Of a DNA stretch of 64,000 nt, positions 33,468-45,959 are shown piece after piece. Below the pieces are notes generated by a model. That model was not told the origin of the DNA, ran no database searches, and saw nothing but the letters and a program-made list of their open reading frames with translations. The DNA comes from Perca fluviatilis. Lineage: Eukaryota > Chordata > Actinopteri > Perciformes > Percidae. How positions within the stretch are numbered: the first letter of the stretch is position 1; each line of letters opens with the position of its first letter. The translations under genes were made by a program, and so were the position numbers. The stretch is taken from contig NC_053120.1 of NCBI RefSeq assembly GCF_010015445.1, positions 9,764,114 through 9,828,113 on the forward strand, in the 5' to 3' direction.

Positions 33468-36400
33468 TTAATACCCAGCAGCAGTTGTTTGGGCCGCAGT
33501 TGTTGTTGCCAATGATGATGGTGCAGCAGTTGTAGCTGCAGCAGTTGTTGTTGCCGCTGTTGATGGTGCAGCAGTTGTAGCTGCAGCAGTTGTTGTTGCC
33601 GCTGTTGATGGTGCAACAATTGTAGCTGCAGCAGTTGTTGGTGCCGCAGTTGTTGGTGTTGCAGTTGTAGGTGCAGCAGTTGTTGATGCAGCAGTTGTTT
33701 GGGCTGTGGTAGTTAGTGCCACAGTTGTTGTTGCCGCTGTTGATGGTGCAGCAGTTGTAGCTGCAGCAGTTGTTGTTGCCACTGTTGATGGTGCAACAGT
33801 TGTAGCTGCAGCAGTTGTTGGTGCCGCAGTTGTTGGTGTTGCAGTTGTAGGTGCAGCAGTTGTTGATGCAGTAGTTGTTTGGGCTGTGGTAGTTAGTGCC
33901 ACAGTTGTTGGGGAATCAGTGGTAGAGGATGGAGTTGTTGGTGCTGCAGTTGTTGGGGCAGAAGTTGTTGGGGCTGTAGTTGTTGGGGCCGCAGTTGTTG
34001 GGGCCGCAGTTGTTGGTGCAAGATTTCTTGGGGCCACAGTTGATGGGGCTTCAGTTGATGGTGCAGCAGTTGTTGGTGCAGCAGTTGTTGGGGCAGTAGT
34101 TGTTGGTCCAGCAGTTGTTGGCGGAACAGTTGTTGGTGCTGCAGTTGTTGGTGCAGCATTTGTTGGGGAACAGTTGTTGATGCAAGAGTTGTTGGGGCTT
34201 CAGTTGATGGTGCAGCAGTTATTGGTGCTGCAGTTATGGGTGCAGCAGTTGTTGGGGGAACACTTGTTCGTGCAAGAGTTGTTGGGGCCGCAGTTGTTGG
34301 GGCCGCAGCTGTTGGGGCAGCAGTTGTTGGGGGAATAGTTGTTGTTGCTGCAGTTGTTGGTGCTGCAGTTGTTAGGGCAGCAGTTGTTGGTCCAGCAATT
34401 GTTGGTGGAACAGTTGTTGGTGCTGTAGTTGTTGGTACAGCAGTTTTTGGTGCTGCAGTTGTTGGGGCAACAGTTGTTGGTGCTGCAGTTGTTGGGGCCG
34501 TAGTTGTTGGGGCCGCAGTTGTTTGGGCATTTGTTGGGGGAACAGTTGTTGATGCAAGATTTGTTGGGGCCACAGTTGATAGGGCTTCAGTTGATGGGGC
34601 TTCAGTTGATGGTGCAGCAGTTGTTGGTGCAGCAGTTGTTGCGGCCGCAGTCGTTGGTGCTGCAGTCGTTGGTGCCGCAGTTGTAGGTGCTGCAGTTGTG
34701 GTGCAGCAGTTGTTGGGGAAACAGTTGCAGGTGCTGCAGTTGTTGGTGCAGCATTTGTTGGGGGAACAGTTGTAGGTGCAGCAGTTGTTGATGCAGTAGT
34801 TGTTTGGGCTGTGGTAGTTAGTGCCACAGTTGTTGGTTCATCAGTTGTAGGTGCAGAAGTTGTTAGTGCTGCAGTTGTTGGTGCCGCAGATGTAGGGGCT
34901 GCAGCTGTTGTGGCTGTAGTTGTTGGGGAATCAGTGGTAGAGGATGGAGTTGTTGGTGCTGCAGTTGTTGGGGCAGAAGTTGTTGGGGCTGTAGTTGTTG
35001 GGGCCGCAGTTGTTGGGGCCGCAGTTGTTGATGCAAGATTTCTTGGGGCCACAGTTGATGGGGCTTCAGTTGATGGGGCTTCAGTTGATGGTGCAGCAGT
35101 TGTTGGTGCAGCAGTTGTTGCGGCCGCAGTCGTTGGTGCTGCAGTCGTTGGTGCCGCAGTTGTAGGTGCTGCAGTTATGGGTGCAGCAGTTGTTGGGGAA
35201 ACAGTTGCAGGTGCTGCAGTTGTTGGTGCAGCATTTGTTGGGGGAACAGTTGTAGGTGCAGCAGTTGTTGATGCAGTAGTTGTTTGGGCTGTGGTAGTTA
35301 GTGCCACAGTTGTTGGTTCATCGGTTGTAGGTGCAGAAGTTGTTAGTGCTGCAGTTGTTGGTGCCGCAGATGAGGGCTGCAGCTGTTGTGGCTGTAGTTT
35401 GTTGGGGAATCAGTGGTAGAGGATGGAGTTGTTGGTACCGCAGTTGTTGGGGCAGAAGTTGTTGGGAGCTGTAGTTGTTGGGGGCTGTAGTTGTTGGGGC
35501 CGCAGTTGTTGATGCAAGTTCTTGGGACGTACAGTTGTTGGGGCTTCAGTTAATATGGTGCAGCAGTTGTTGGTGCAGCAGTTGTTGGGGCAGTAGTTGT
35601 TGGTCCAGTTGTTTTGCTTTGGAATTAATTGTGTTGCTGCAGTTGTTGGTGCAGCATTTGTTGGTTTTTACAGCAGTTTTGGTGCTGCAGTTGTTGGGCA
35701 AAGTGTTGTTGCTGCAGTTGTTGGGGCCGTAGTTGTTGGGCCGCAGTTGTTTGGGCATTTGTTGGGGGAACAGTTGTTGATGCAAGATTTGTTGGGGCCA
35801 CAGTTGATAGGGCTTCAGTTGATGGGGCTTCAGTTGATGGTGCAGCAGTTGTTGGTGCAGCAGTTGTTGCGGCCGCAGTCGTTGGTGCTGCAGTCGTTGG
35901 TGCCGCAGTTGTAGGTGCTGCAGTTATGGGTGCAGCAGTTGTTGGGGAAACAGTTGCAGGTGCTGCAGTTGTTGGTGCAGCAGTTGTTAGGGGAACAGTT
36001 GTTGGTGCATGAGTTGTTGTTGCAAGAGTTGATGGTGCAGCAGATGTTGGGGCAGCAGTTGTTGGTGCTGCAGTTGTTGGGACTGTAGTTGTTGGGGCCG
36101 CAGTTGTTGGGGCCGCAGTTGTTTGGGCATTTGTTGGGGGAACAGTTGTTGGTGCTGTAGTTGTTGGTACAGCAGTTTTTGGTGCTGCAGTTGTTGGGGC
36201 AACAGTTGTTGGTGCTGCAGTTGTTGGGGCCGTAGTTGTTGGGGCCGCAGTTGTTAGGGCCGCAGTTGTTTGGGCATTTGTTGGGGGAACAGTTGTTGAT
36301 GCAAGATTTGTTGGGGCCACAGTTGATAGGGCTTCAGTTGATGGGGCTTCAGATGATGGTGCAGCAGTTGTTGGTGCAGCAGTTGTTGGGGCAGCAGTTG

Positions 36401-39400
36401 TTGGCGCAAGAGTTGTTGGTGCCGCAGTCGTTGGTGCCGCAGTCGTTGGGGCCGCAGTTGTTGGTGCAGCAGTTGTAGGTGCTGCAGTTATTGGTGCAGC
36501 AGTTGTTGGGGGAACAGTTGTTGGTGTAAGAGTTGTTGGGGCCGCAGTTGTTGGGGCCGCAGTTGATGATGCAGCAGTTGTTGGGGGAATAATTGTTGGT
36601 GCTGCAGTTGTTGGGACAGTAGTTGTTGGTCCAGCAGTTGTTGGTGGAAGAGTTGTTGGTGCTGCAGTTGTTGGTGCAGCATTTGTTGGGGGAACAGTTG
36701 TTGATGCAAGAGTTGTGGAGCTTCAGTTGATGTTGCAGCAGTTGTTGGTCGCTGCAGTTGCGGCAGCAGTTGTTGGGGGAACAGTTGTTCGTGCAAGAGT
36801 TGTTGGTGCCGCAGTTGTTGGGGCCGCAGTTGTTGGGGCAGCAGTTGTTGGGGCATCAGCTGTTGAGGCAGCAGTTGTTGGGGGAATAGTTGTTGGTGCT
36901 GCAGTTGTTGGTGCTGCAGTTGTTGGGGCAGCAGTTGTTGGTCCAGCAGTTGTTGGTGGAACAGTTGTTGGTGCAGCAGTTTTTGGTGCTGCAGTTGTTG
37001 GGGCAGCAGTTGTTGGTTCTGCAGTTCTTTAAATGGTAGTTGTTGGGGCGTCAGTTGTTGGGGCGACAGTTGTTGTGGGCATTTGACGGGGAACAGTTGT
37101 TGATGCAAGATTTGTGGGGCCACAGTTGATGGGGCTTCAGTTGATGGCGCAACAGTTGTTGGGGCAGCAGTTGTTGGTATAGCAGTTGTTGGTGCAGCAG
37201 TTGTTGGGGCTGCAGTTGTTGGGGCAGCAGTTGTTGGGGCAGCAGTTGTAGTGGTGCTGCAGTTGTTGGGGCAGCAGGTGTTGGTGCAACAGTTGTTGGT
37301 GCTGCAGTTTGTGGAACAGTTGTTGGTGCAAGACTTTTGGGCCGTAGTTTTGGAGCAGCATTTGTTGGTGCTGCAGTTGTTGGTGCAGCAGTTGTAGATG
37401 CTGCAGTTGTTGGTGCAGAAGTTGCAGGTGCTGTATTTGTTGCAGCTGTTGTGGCCAAGAATTTTGCTCGTTGATGGTGCTGCAGTTGTTGGTCCAGCAG
37501 TTGTTTGTGGAACAGTTGTTGCTGCTGCAGTTGTTGGGGCAGCAGTTGTTGGGGCCGTAGTTGTTGGGGCCGCAGTTGTTGGGGCAGCATTTGTTGGGGC
37601 TGCAGTTGTTGGTTCAAGAGTTGTTGGGGGAACAGTTGTTGGTGCAAGAGTTTTTGGGGCCTTAGTTGTTAGTGCAGCAGTTGTTGGGGCCACAGTTGTT
37701 GGGGATGCAGTTGTTGGGGGAACAGTTGTTGGTACAGCAGTTGTTGGGGAACAGTTGTTGGTGCAGCAGTTGTTGGTGCTGCAGTTTTGGGGCTGTAGTT
37801 GTTGGTGCAGCAGTTGTAGGTGCTGCAGTTGTTGGGGCCGTAGTTGTTGGGGCCGCAGTTGTTGGGGCCGCAGTTGTTTGGGCATTTGTTGGGGGAACAG
37901 TTGTTGATGCAAGATTTGTTGGGGCCACAGTTGATAGGGCTTCAGTTGATGGGGCTTCAGATGATGGTGCAGCAGTTGTTGGTGCAGCAGTTGTTGGGGC
38001 AGCAGTTGTTGGCGCAAGAGTTGTTGGGCCGCAATCGTTGGTGCCGCAATCGTTAAGCGCGCAGTTGTTGGTGCAGTAGCTTAGGTGCTGCAGTTATTGG
38101 TGCAGCAGTTGTTGGGGGAACAGTTGTTGGTGTAAGAGTTGTTGGGGCCGCAGTTGTTGGGGCCACAGTTGATGATGCAGCAGTTGTTGGGGGAATAATT
38201 GTTGGTGCTGCAGTTGTTGGGACAGTAGTTGTTGGTCCAGCAGTTGTTGGTGGAAGAGTTGTTGGTGCTGCAGTTGTTGGTGCAGCATTTGTTGGGGGAA
38301 CAGTTGTTGATGCAAGAGTTATTGGGGCTTCAGTTGATGTTGCAGCAGTTGTTGGTGCTGCAGTTATGGGTGCAGCAGTTGTTGGGGGAACAGTTGTTCG
38401 TGCAAGAGTTGTTGGTGCCGCAGTTGTTGGGGCCGCAGTTGTTGGGGCAGCAGCTGTTGGGGCATCAGCTGTTGAGGCAGCAGTTGTTGGGGGAATACTT
38501 GTTGGTGCTGCAGTTGTTGGTGCTGCAGTTGTTGGGGCAGCAGTTGTTGGTCCAGCAGTTGTTGGTGGAACAGTTGTTGGTGCAGCAGTTTTTGGTGCTG
38601 CAGTTGTTGGGGCAGCAGTTGTTGGTTCTGCAGTTCTTGGGGCCGTAGTTGTTGGGGCTTCAGTTGTTGGGGCGACAGTTGTTAGGGCATTTGACGGGGG
38701 AACAGTTGTTGATGCAAGATTTGTTGGGGCCACAGTTGATGGGGCTTCAGTTGATGGTGCAACAGTTGTTGGGGCAGCAGTTGTTGGTATAGCAGTTGTT
38801 GGTGCAGCAGTTGTTGGGGCTGCAGTTGTTGGGGCAGCAGTTGTTGGGGCAGCAGTTGTAGGTGCTGCAGTTGTTGGGGCAGCAGGTGTTGGTGCAACAG
38901 TTGTTGGTGCTGCAGTTTGGGGAACAGTTGTTGGTGCAAGAGTTGTTGGGGCCGTAGTTTTTGGGGCAGCATTTGTTGGTGCTGCAGTTGTAGGTGCAGC
39001 AGTTGTAGATGCTGCAGTTGTTGGTGCAGAAGTTGCAGGTGCTGCAGTTGTTGGTGCAGCAGTTGTTAGGGGAACAGTTGTTGGGGCTTCAGTTGATGGT
39101 GCTGCAGTTCGTCCAGCAGTTGTTTGTGGAACAGATGTTGCTGCTGCAGTTGTTGGGGCAGCAGTTGTTGGGGCCGTAGTTGTTGGGGCCGCAGTTGTTG
39201 GGGCAGCATTTGTTGGGGCTGCAGTTGTTGGTTCAAGAGTTGTTGGGGGAACAGTTGTTGGTGCAAGAGTTTTTGGGGCCTTAGTTGTTAGTGCAGCAGT
39301 TGTTGGGGCCACAGTTGTTGGGGATGCAGTTGTTGGGGGAACAGTTGTTGGTACAGCAGTTGTTGGGGGAACAGTTGTTGGTGCAGCAGTTGTTGGTGCT

Positions 39401-42400
39401 GCAGTTTTTGGGGCTGTAGTTGTTGGTGCAGCAGTTGTAGGTGCTGCAGTTGTTTGGGCAGCAGGTGTTGGTGCAACAGTTGTTGGTGCTGCAGTTTGGG
39501 GAACAGTTGTTGGTGCAAGAGTTGTTGGGGCCGTAGTTGTTGGGGCAGCATTTGTTGGTGCTGCAGTTGTAGGTGCAGCAGTTGTAGATGCTGCAGTTGT
39601 TGGTGCAGAAGTTGCAGATGCTGCAGTTGTTGGTGCAGCAGTTGTTAGGGGAACAGTTGTTGGGGCTTCAGTTGATGGTGCTGCAGTTGTTAGTCCAGCA
39701 GTTGTTTGTGGAACAGATGTTGGTGCTGCAGTTGTTGGGGCAGCAGTTGTTGGGGCCGTAGTTGTTGGGGCCGCAGTTGTTGGTTCAAGAGTTGTTGGGG
39801 AACAGTTGTTGGTGCAAGAGTTTTTGGGGCCTTAGTTGTTAGTGCAGCAGTTGTTGGGGCCACAGTTGTTGGGGATGCAGTTGTTGGGGGAACACTTGTT
39901 GGTACAGCAGTTGTTGGGGGAACAGTTGTTGGTGCAGCAGTTGTTGGTGCTGCAGTTTTGGGGCTGCAGTTGTTGTGGCAGCAGTTGTTGGGGCCACAGT
40001 TGTTGGTGCCGCAGTTGTTGGTGCCGCAGTTGTTGGTGCCGCAGTTGTTGGGGCCACAGTTATTGGTGCAGCAGTTGTTGTGGGAACAGTTGTTGGTGCA
40101 AGAGTTATTGGGGCAGCAGTTGTTGGGTCCGCAGCTGTTGGTGCCGCAGTTGATGGGGCAGCAGTTGGTGCTAGAGTTGTTGGGGCCGTAGTTGTTGTTG
40201 CAGCAGATGGGGGAACAGTTGTTGGGGCCACAGTTGTTGGTGCCGCAGTTGTTGGGGCAGCAGTTGTTGGGGCAGCATTTGTTAGTGCAGCAGTTGTTGG
40301 TCCAGCAGTTGTTGGGGGAACAGTTGTTGGTGCAAGAGTTGTTGGGGCCATAGTTGTTGGTGCAGCAGTTGTTGGGGCCGCAGTTGTTGGTGCAGCAGTT
40401 GTTGGGCAGCAGTTGTTGGTGCAGTAGTTGTTGGCGTCAGCAGTTGTAGGTACCGCAGTTGTTGGGGAACTGTTGTTGGTACAGGAGTTGTTGGTGCCGC
40501 AGTTGTTGGGGAACAGTTGTTGGTGCAAGAGTTGTTGGGGCTTCAGTTGATGGTGCTGCAGTTGTTGGGGCAGCAGTTGTTAGGAACAGTTGTTGGTGCA
40601 AGAGTTGTTGGGGCTGCAGTTGTTGGTGCTGCAGTTGTTGGGGCAGCAGTTGTTGGTGCAGCAGTTGTTGGTGCAGCAGTTGTTGGTGCTGCAGTTGTTG
40701 GTGCAGCAGTTGTTGGGGCAGCAGTTGTTGGTGCAAGAGTTGTTGGGGCCGTAGTTGTTGGGGCCGCAGTTGTTGGGGCAGCAGTTGTTGGGGCAACAGT
40801 TGTTGATGCACGAATTGTTGGGGCTTCAGTTGATGGTGCAGCAGTTGTTGGGGCAGCAGTTGTTGCGCAGCAGTGTGCTGCTCGGCTGCAGTTGGGGAAC
40901 AGTTGTTGGTGCAAGAGTTGTTGGGGCCATAGTTGTTGGTGCAGCAGTTGTTGGTGCAGCAGTTGTTGGTGCAGCAGTTGTTGGGGCTGCAGTTGTTGGG
41001 GGAGCTGTTGTTGGTGCAGCAGTTGTTGGTGCAAGAGTTGTTGGGGCCATAGTTGTTGGTGCAGCAGTTGTTGGGCAGCAGTTGCTTGGGGAGCAGTTGT
41101 TGGTCCAGCAGTTGTTGGGGAACAGTTGTTGGTGCAAGTTGTTGTTGAGGTCCGTAGTTGTTGGGGCTATGGTTGATGGTGCAGCCGTTGATGGTGTTGC
41201 ATTTGTTGGGGGAACAGTTGTTGGTGCAAGAGTTGTTGGCGCGCAGGTTGTTGGGCGGCGGCAGTTTTTTGGTGCTTCAGTTAATGGTGCAGTGTTGTTG
41301 GTGTAGCAGTTGTTGGGGCAGCAGTTGTTGATCCAGCAGTTGTTGGGGGAACAGTTGTTGGTCCAAGAGTTGATGGGGCCGCAGTTGTTGGTGCAGCAGT
41401 TGTGGCCTGCCGCAGTTGTTGGTGCAGCAGTTGTTGGGGCTGCAGTTGGAGAACAGTTGTTGGTGCAAGAGTTGTTGGGGCTGCTAGTTGTTGGTGCAGC
41501 AGATCTTGGTGCAGCAGTTGTTGGTGCGCGCAGTTGTTGGGGCTGCAGTTGTTGGGGAACTGTTGTTGGTGCCGAGGTGTTTGGGCGCGCAGTTTTGGGA
41601 CAGCGGTTGTTGGGGCGCCAGTTGTTGGGGCTGCAGTTGTTGGTTCAGCAGTTGTTGGTGCAGCAGTTGTTGGTGCAGCAGTTGTTGGGGAACAGTTGTT
41701 GGTGCAAGAGTTTTGGGGCCGCTTAGTTGTTGGAGCAGCAGTTGTTGGTGCCGCAGTTGTTGGGGCCGCAGTTGTGTTGTTGCTGCAGTAGTTTAGGTGC
41801 TGCTTAGTTGTTGGTGCAGCAGTTGTTGTGCGGAACAGTTGTTGGTGCAAGAGTTATTGGGGCAGCAGTTGTTGGGGCAGCAGTTGTTGGTGCAGCAGTT
41901 GTTGGTCCAGCAGTTGTTGGGGGAACAGTTGTTGGTGCAAAAGATGTTGGGGCCATAGTTGTTGGTGCAGCAGTTGTTGGGGCCGCAGTTGTTGGTCCAG
42001 CAGTTGTTGGTGCTGCAGTTGATGGAGCTGCAGTTGATGGTGAAACAGTTGTTTGGGGCGGGAGTTGTTGGGGCAGCAGTTGTTGGTCCAGCAGTTGTTG
42101 GTGCAAGAGTTGGTGGGGCTGCAGTTGATGGGGCTGCAGTTTTAGGTGCAGAAGTTGTAGGTGCAGCAGTTGTTGGTGCAGCAGTTGTTTGGGCCACAGT
42201 TGTTGGGGTTGCAGTTGTTGGGGGAACAGTTGTTGGTGCTGCAGTTGTTGGGGCTGCAGTTGTTGGTCCAGCAGTTATAGGTGCAGTTGTTGTTGCGGCC
42301 GCAGTTGTTGGGGCAGCAGTTGTTGGGGCTGCAGTTGACGGGGCTGCAGTTGTTGTTCCAGCAGTTGTTGGTTCAGCAGTTGTTGGTGCAAGAGTTGTTG

Positions 42401-44787
42401 GGGCCACAGTTGTTGGTGCTGCGGTTGTTGGGGCAGCAGTTGCTAGGGCAGCAGTTGTTGGTCCAGCAGTTGTTGGGGGAACAGTTGTTGGTGCAAGAGT
42501 TGTTGAGGCCGTAGTTGTTGGGGCTATGGTTGATGGTGCAGCCGTTGATGGTGCTGCATTTGTTTGGGGAACCGTTGTTGGTGCAAGAGTTGTTGGGGCC
42601 GCAGTTGTTGGGGCAGCAGTTGTTGGTGCTTCAGTTAATGGTGCAGCAGTTGTTGGTGTAGCAGTTGTTGGGGCAGCAGTTGTTGATCCAGCAGTTGTTG
42701 GGGAACAGTTGTTGGTGCAAGAGTTGATGGGGCGCGAGTTGTTGGTGCAGCAGTTGTAGTCGCCCCAGTTGTTGGGGGAACAGTTGTTGGTGCAGCAGCT
42801 GTTGGGGCTGCAGTTGGGGGAACAGTTGTTGGTGCAAGAGTTGTTGGGGCTGTAGTTGTTGGTGCAGCAGATGTTGGTGCAGCAGTTGTTGGTGCCGTAG
42901 TTGTTGGGGCTGCAGTTGTTGGGGAACTGTTGTTGGTGCAGGAGGTGTTGGGGCCGCAGTTGTTGGGACAGCGGTTGTTGGGACAGCGGTTGTTGGGGCT
43001 GCAGTTGTTGGTTCAACAGTTGTTGGTGCAGCTGTTGTTGGTCCAGCAGTTGTTGGGGGAACAGTTGTTGGTGCAAGAGTTTTGGGGCCTTAGTTGTTAG
43101 TGCAGCAGTTGTTGGGGCGTACAGCGGTTGGTGCGTTTGGCGCAAGTTGTTGGTGCAGCAGTTGTAGGTGCTGCAGTTGTTGGTGCAGCAGTTGTTGTGG
43201 GAACAGTTGTTGGTGCAAGAGTTATTGGGGCAGCAGTTGTTGGGTCTGCAGCTGTTGGTGCCGCAGTTGTTGGTGCCGCAGTTGTTGGTCCAGCAGTTGT
43301 TGGGGGAACAGTTGTTAGTGCAAAAGATGTTGGGGCCATAGTTGTTGGTGCAGCAGTTGTTTGGGCCGCAGTTGTTGGTATAGCAGTTGTTGGCGCTGCA
43401 GTTGATGGAGCTGCAGTTGATGGTGCAACAGTTGTTGGGGCTGCATTTGTTGGTGTAAGAATTTTTGGGGCAGCAGTTGTTGGGGCCGCAGTTGTTGGGG
43501 CAGCAGTTGTTGGTGCTGAAGTTGTTGGTGGAACAGTTGTTGGTGCAAGAGTTGGTGGGGCCACAGTTGATGGGGCTGCAGTTTTAGGTGCAGAAGTTGT
43601 AGGTGCAGCACTTGTTGTTGCAGCAGTTGTTGGGGCCACAGTTGTTGGGGCAACAGTTGTTGGAGCAGCAGTTGTTGGTCCAGCAGTTGTTGGTGCAGCA
43701 GTTGTTGTTGCAGCAGTTGTTGGTGCTGCAGTTGTTGGGGCCGTAGTTGTTGGGGCGCAGTTGTTGGTGCCGCAGTTGTTGGGGCAGCAGTTGTTGGCGC
43801 TGCAGTTGTAGGTGCAGCAGTTGCAGGTGCTGCAGTTGTTGGTGCAGCAGTTGTTGGGGGAACAGTTGTTGGTGCAAGAGTTGCTGGGGCTGCAGTTGTT
43901 GGGGCAGCAGTTGTTGGGGCAGCAGTTGTTGGTGCTGCATTTGTTGGTCCAGCAGTTGTAGGTGCAGTAGTTGTTGCGGCCGCAGGTGTTGGGGCAGTAG
44001 TTGTTGGGACTGCAGTTGTTGGGGCTGCAGTTGTTGGGGCTGCAGTTGACGGGGCTGCAGTTGTTGTTCCAGCAGTTGTTGGTTGCAAGAGTTGTTGGGG
44101 CCGTAGTTGTTGCTGCAGCAGTTGTTGGTGCAGCAGTTTTTTGGGGAGCTGTTGTTGGTGCAAGAGTTGTTGGGGCCACAGTTGTTGGTGCCGCAGTTGA
44201 TGGTGCAGCAGTTTTTGGTGCAAAAGTTGTTGGGGCCGTAGTTGTTGGTGCAACAGTTGTTGGTGCTGCAGTTGTTTGGGGAACAGTTGTTGGTGCAGGA
44301 GTTGTTGGGGCCGCAGTTGTTGGTCCAGTAGTTGTTGGTGCTGCAGTTGATGGAGCTGCAGTTGATGGTGCAACAGTTGTTGGGGCTGCATTTGTTGGTG
44401 CACCAGTTGGTGGGGCTGCAGTTGTTGCTGTCACAGTTTTGGGGTCTACAGACAGAGTTGTGATTGTTGCAGTTGAAGTTGTTACAGCTGTATTCATGGG
44501 GGCCACAGTTATCGGAGTGGCAGTTGTGGGGGTTGCAGTTGTAACTCTAACCCTTTGAATGTTTGTCACAGTGACTGTGTCAGCTGTTCCATTCAGGAGC
44601 TGTTCCCTAAAAAACTAAATGGCAAGAAAACAATTATTAGAATTGTGTATTATCATTGACAATTTTAGCTGAAGAGCCTTCAGAAAAGTTATTTTACACA
44701 CCTTTTTAACACCTTCAATGATGGTTTCATTGCTGACCTCTCCAATAGAAGTTATCTTAATTTGTAGATGTACAAGTGATTCCAAGC
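33468..44787 (-). CDS. Mucin-like Thr/Ala/Pro-repeat gene, frame repeatedly broken
   Basis: Exon 44787-44700 codes [11 protein letters not shown], then Asn-Glu-Thr-Ile-Ile-Glu-Gly-Val. The next exon begins at 44606 (TTTTTTAG acceptor) with Glu-Gln-Leu-Leu-Asn-Gly-Thr, then Val-Thr-Val-Thr-Asn-Ile-Gln-Arg-Val, and passes into thousands of Thr-Thr-Ala-Ala-Pro repeats. The two exons together resemble a short SEA-like extracellular module, by pattern only. Dense Thr with Pro is the classic substrate of mucin-type O-glycosylation, so a secreted or surface protein is likely. Longest unbroken frames: 43097-44569, 41793-43145, 38053-39312, 36488-38017, 34372-35307, 33468-34037. The last ends Thr-Thr-Ala-Ala-Gly-Tyr-stop. 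Frame changes between them mean either a pseudogene or consensus errors. No signal peptide or membrane anchor was located. Confidence 0.6.
33470..44450. repeat. 11-kb minisatellite with 15-bp unit
   Basis: The plus strand repeats GCAGTTGTTGGTGCA with G/A/T variants (GTTGTTGGGGCC, GTTGATGGGGCT, GTTGTAGGTGCT). Longer blocks repeat too: about 34500-34700 recurs at 35730-35935, in part at 36230-36480 and again at 37830-38080. About 36480-37030 recurs at 38090-38640, and about 37100-37900 at 38700-39860. The plus strand is also open for long stretches (Val-Val-Gly-Ala-Ala), which is a by-product of the repeat. The codons and the flanking non-repeat exons support the minus strand as the coding one. 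Confidence 0.97.
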
Positions 44788-44844
44788 CTGAAGGCAAAAA
44801 AAATATTACATGTGTAAATTGATTTTAAAAAGCTGTGATTTGTG

Positions 44845-45950
44845 CAGAGGTGTCAAGTATAAATACTTTGTTACCTTTCTTAAGTAGAAATTTTGGGTAT
44901 CTATACCTTACTGGAGTAATTATTTTACAGCAGACCTTTTACTTATACTCCTTACATTTTCACGCAATTATCTGTACTTTCTACTCTTTACATTTTAAAA
45001 ATATCCTTGTTACTGCTATTTCAGTTTGGTTTGTTTTCATTCCAACTTGTCATTGTTAAAAAAAAACACACACAAAAAAATCTATCCAGGAAAATCGCGC
45101 CATCCGGATAGAGTGAATTTGATTGTGATTGGATGAGAAGTATGAACATATACCATTCCGACACCCTATTGGTTTGTGCACCTGCACAGACCCGGTGCTA
45201 ATATGGCACCGGTGCCTTAACGACCGTTATCTACCGGACCGAATAGCAACGCGGATTTCGGTGCCTTATTTAGGTGCCACTTAAATGCCTACGCTTATCT
45301 CTGATGCTCCGAAAACGGATGTTAGAGGGAACCGAAACATTGCTGCACGGGACGCTAGTTAACGCTATACTTGGCAGCAGGTAACGTTAGCCTACCGTTA
45401 GCTAGCAGCTGGAGTTAACACGGTTAAAATGCTGACAGCTAAACGGTGTAAAAGTGTGTCTGTATTTCACTGTAGAGGATTTTAACACCAGACTGTAGCT
45501 GCCGTTGTCTGAAAAACAACACAGACCCAGCTGTTATTGTTATTACATTTTTAATAAATCAAATTTGACCCTGTGGCCTTAGCAATACACAAGCCGTTCT
45601 TTAATGTTGCCTTGTGCTCCTTTTTTTTTTTTTTCTCTTTTAGATAAACTTTATATTGTTTTATATTTTTGAACATACAGAACAGACAAATACAATTGAA
45701 CAAGGTGCTCCTTTTTTGTGGAGGTGGGGTAGTGCACTATAGGCCTCTGTGGGGTGGGCTAAGCTTTTGTCCTTAATTCCCCCTTACATTACTTTTACTT
45801 TTATACTTTAAATAGTTTTGAAAACAGTACTTTTACACTTTTACTTGAGTAAAAAGCTTGAGTTGATACTTCAACTTCTACAGAAGTCTTTTCAAACCCT
45901 AGTATCTATACTTCTACTTGAGTAATGAATGTGAATACTTGACACCTCTG
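44845..45950. mobile_element. hAT-type element, 1.1 kb, exact 8-bp target duplication
   Basis: Ends CAGAGGTGTCAAGTAT and ATACTTGACACCTCTG are perfect inverted repeats. GATTTGTG flanks both sides (44837-44844 and 45951-45958). Inner arms repeat TACTTGAGTA-like motifs. There is no transposase frame. It sits just upstream of the first recognised exon of the mucin-like gene. Confidence 0.9.
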
Positions 45951-45959
45951 GATTTGTGT

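Noticed and set aside
33706..39835. Long plus-strand frames of Val-Val-Gly-Ala-Ala across the 15-bp array, looking like a silk- or elastin-like protein
   Set aside because: The repeat lacks stops in several frames on both strands. Only the minus-strand Thr/Ala/Pro frame connects to spliced, non-repetitive exons.
33470..44450. Antifreeze glycoprotein gene
   Set aside because: Fish antifreeze glycoproteins repeat Thr-Ala-Ala (three residues) with cleavage spacers. Here the unit is five residues, Thr-Thr-Ala-Ala-Pro, without such spacers.
33470..44450. CRISPR-like array
   Set aside because: Units are contiguous 15-bp tandem repeats with no unique spacers, in a vertebrate genome.
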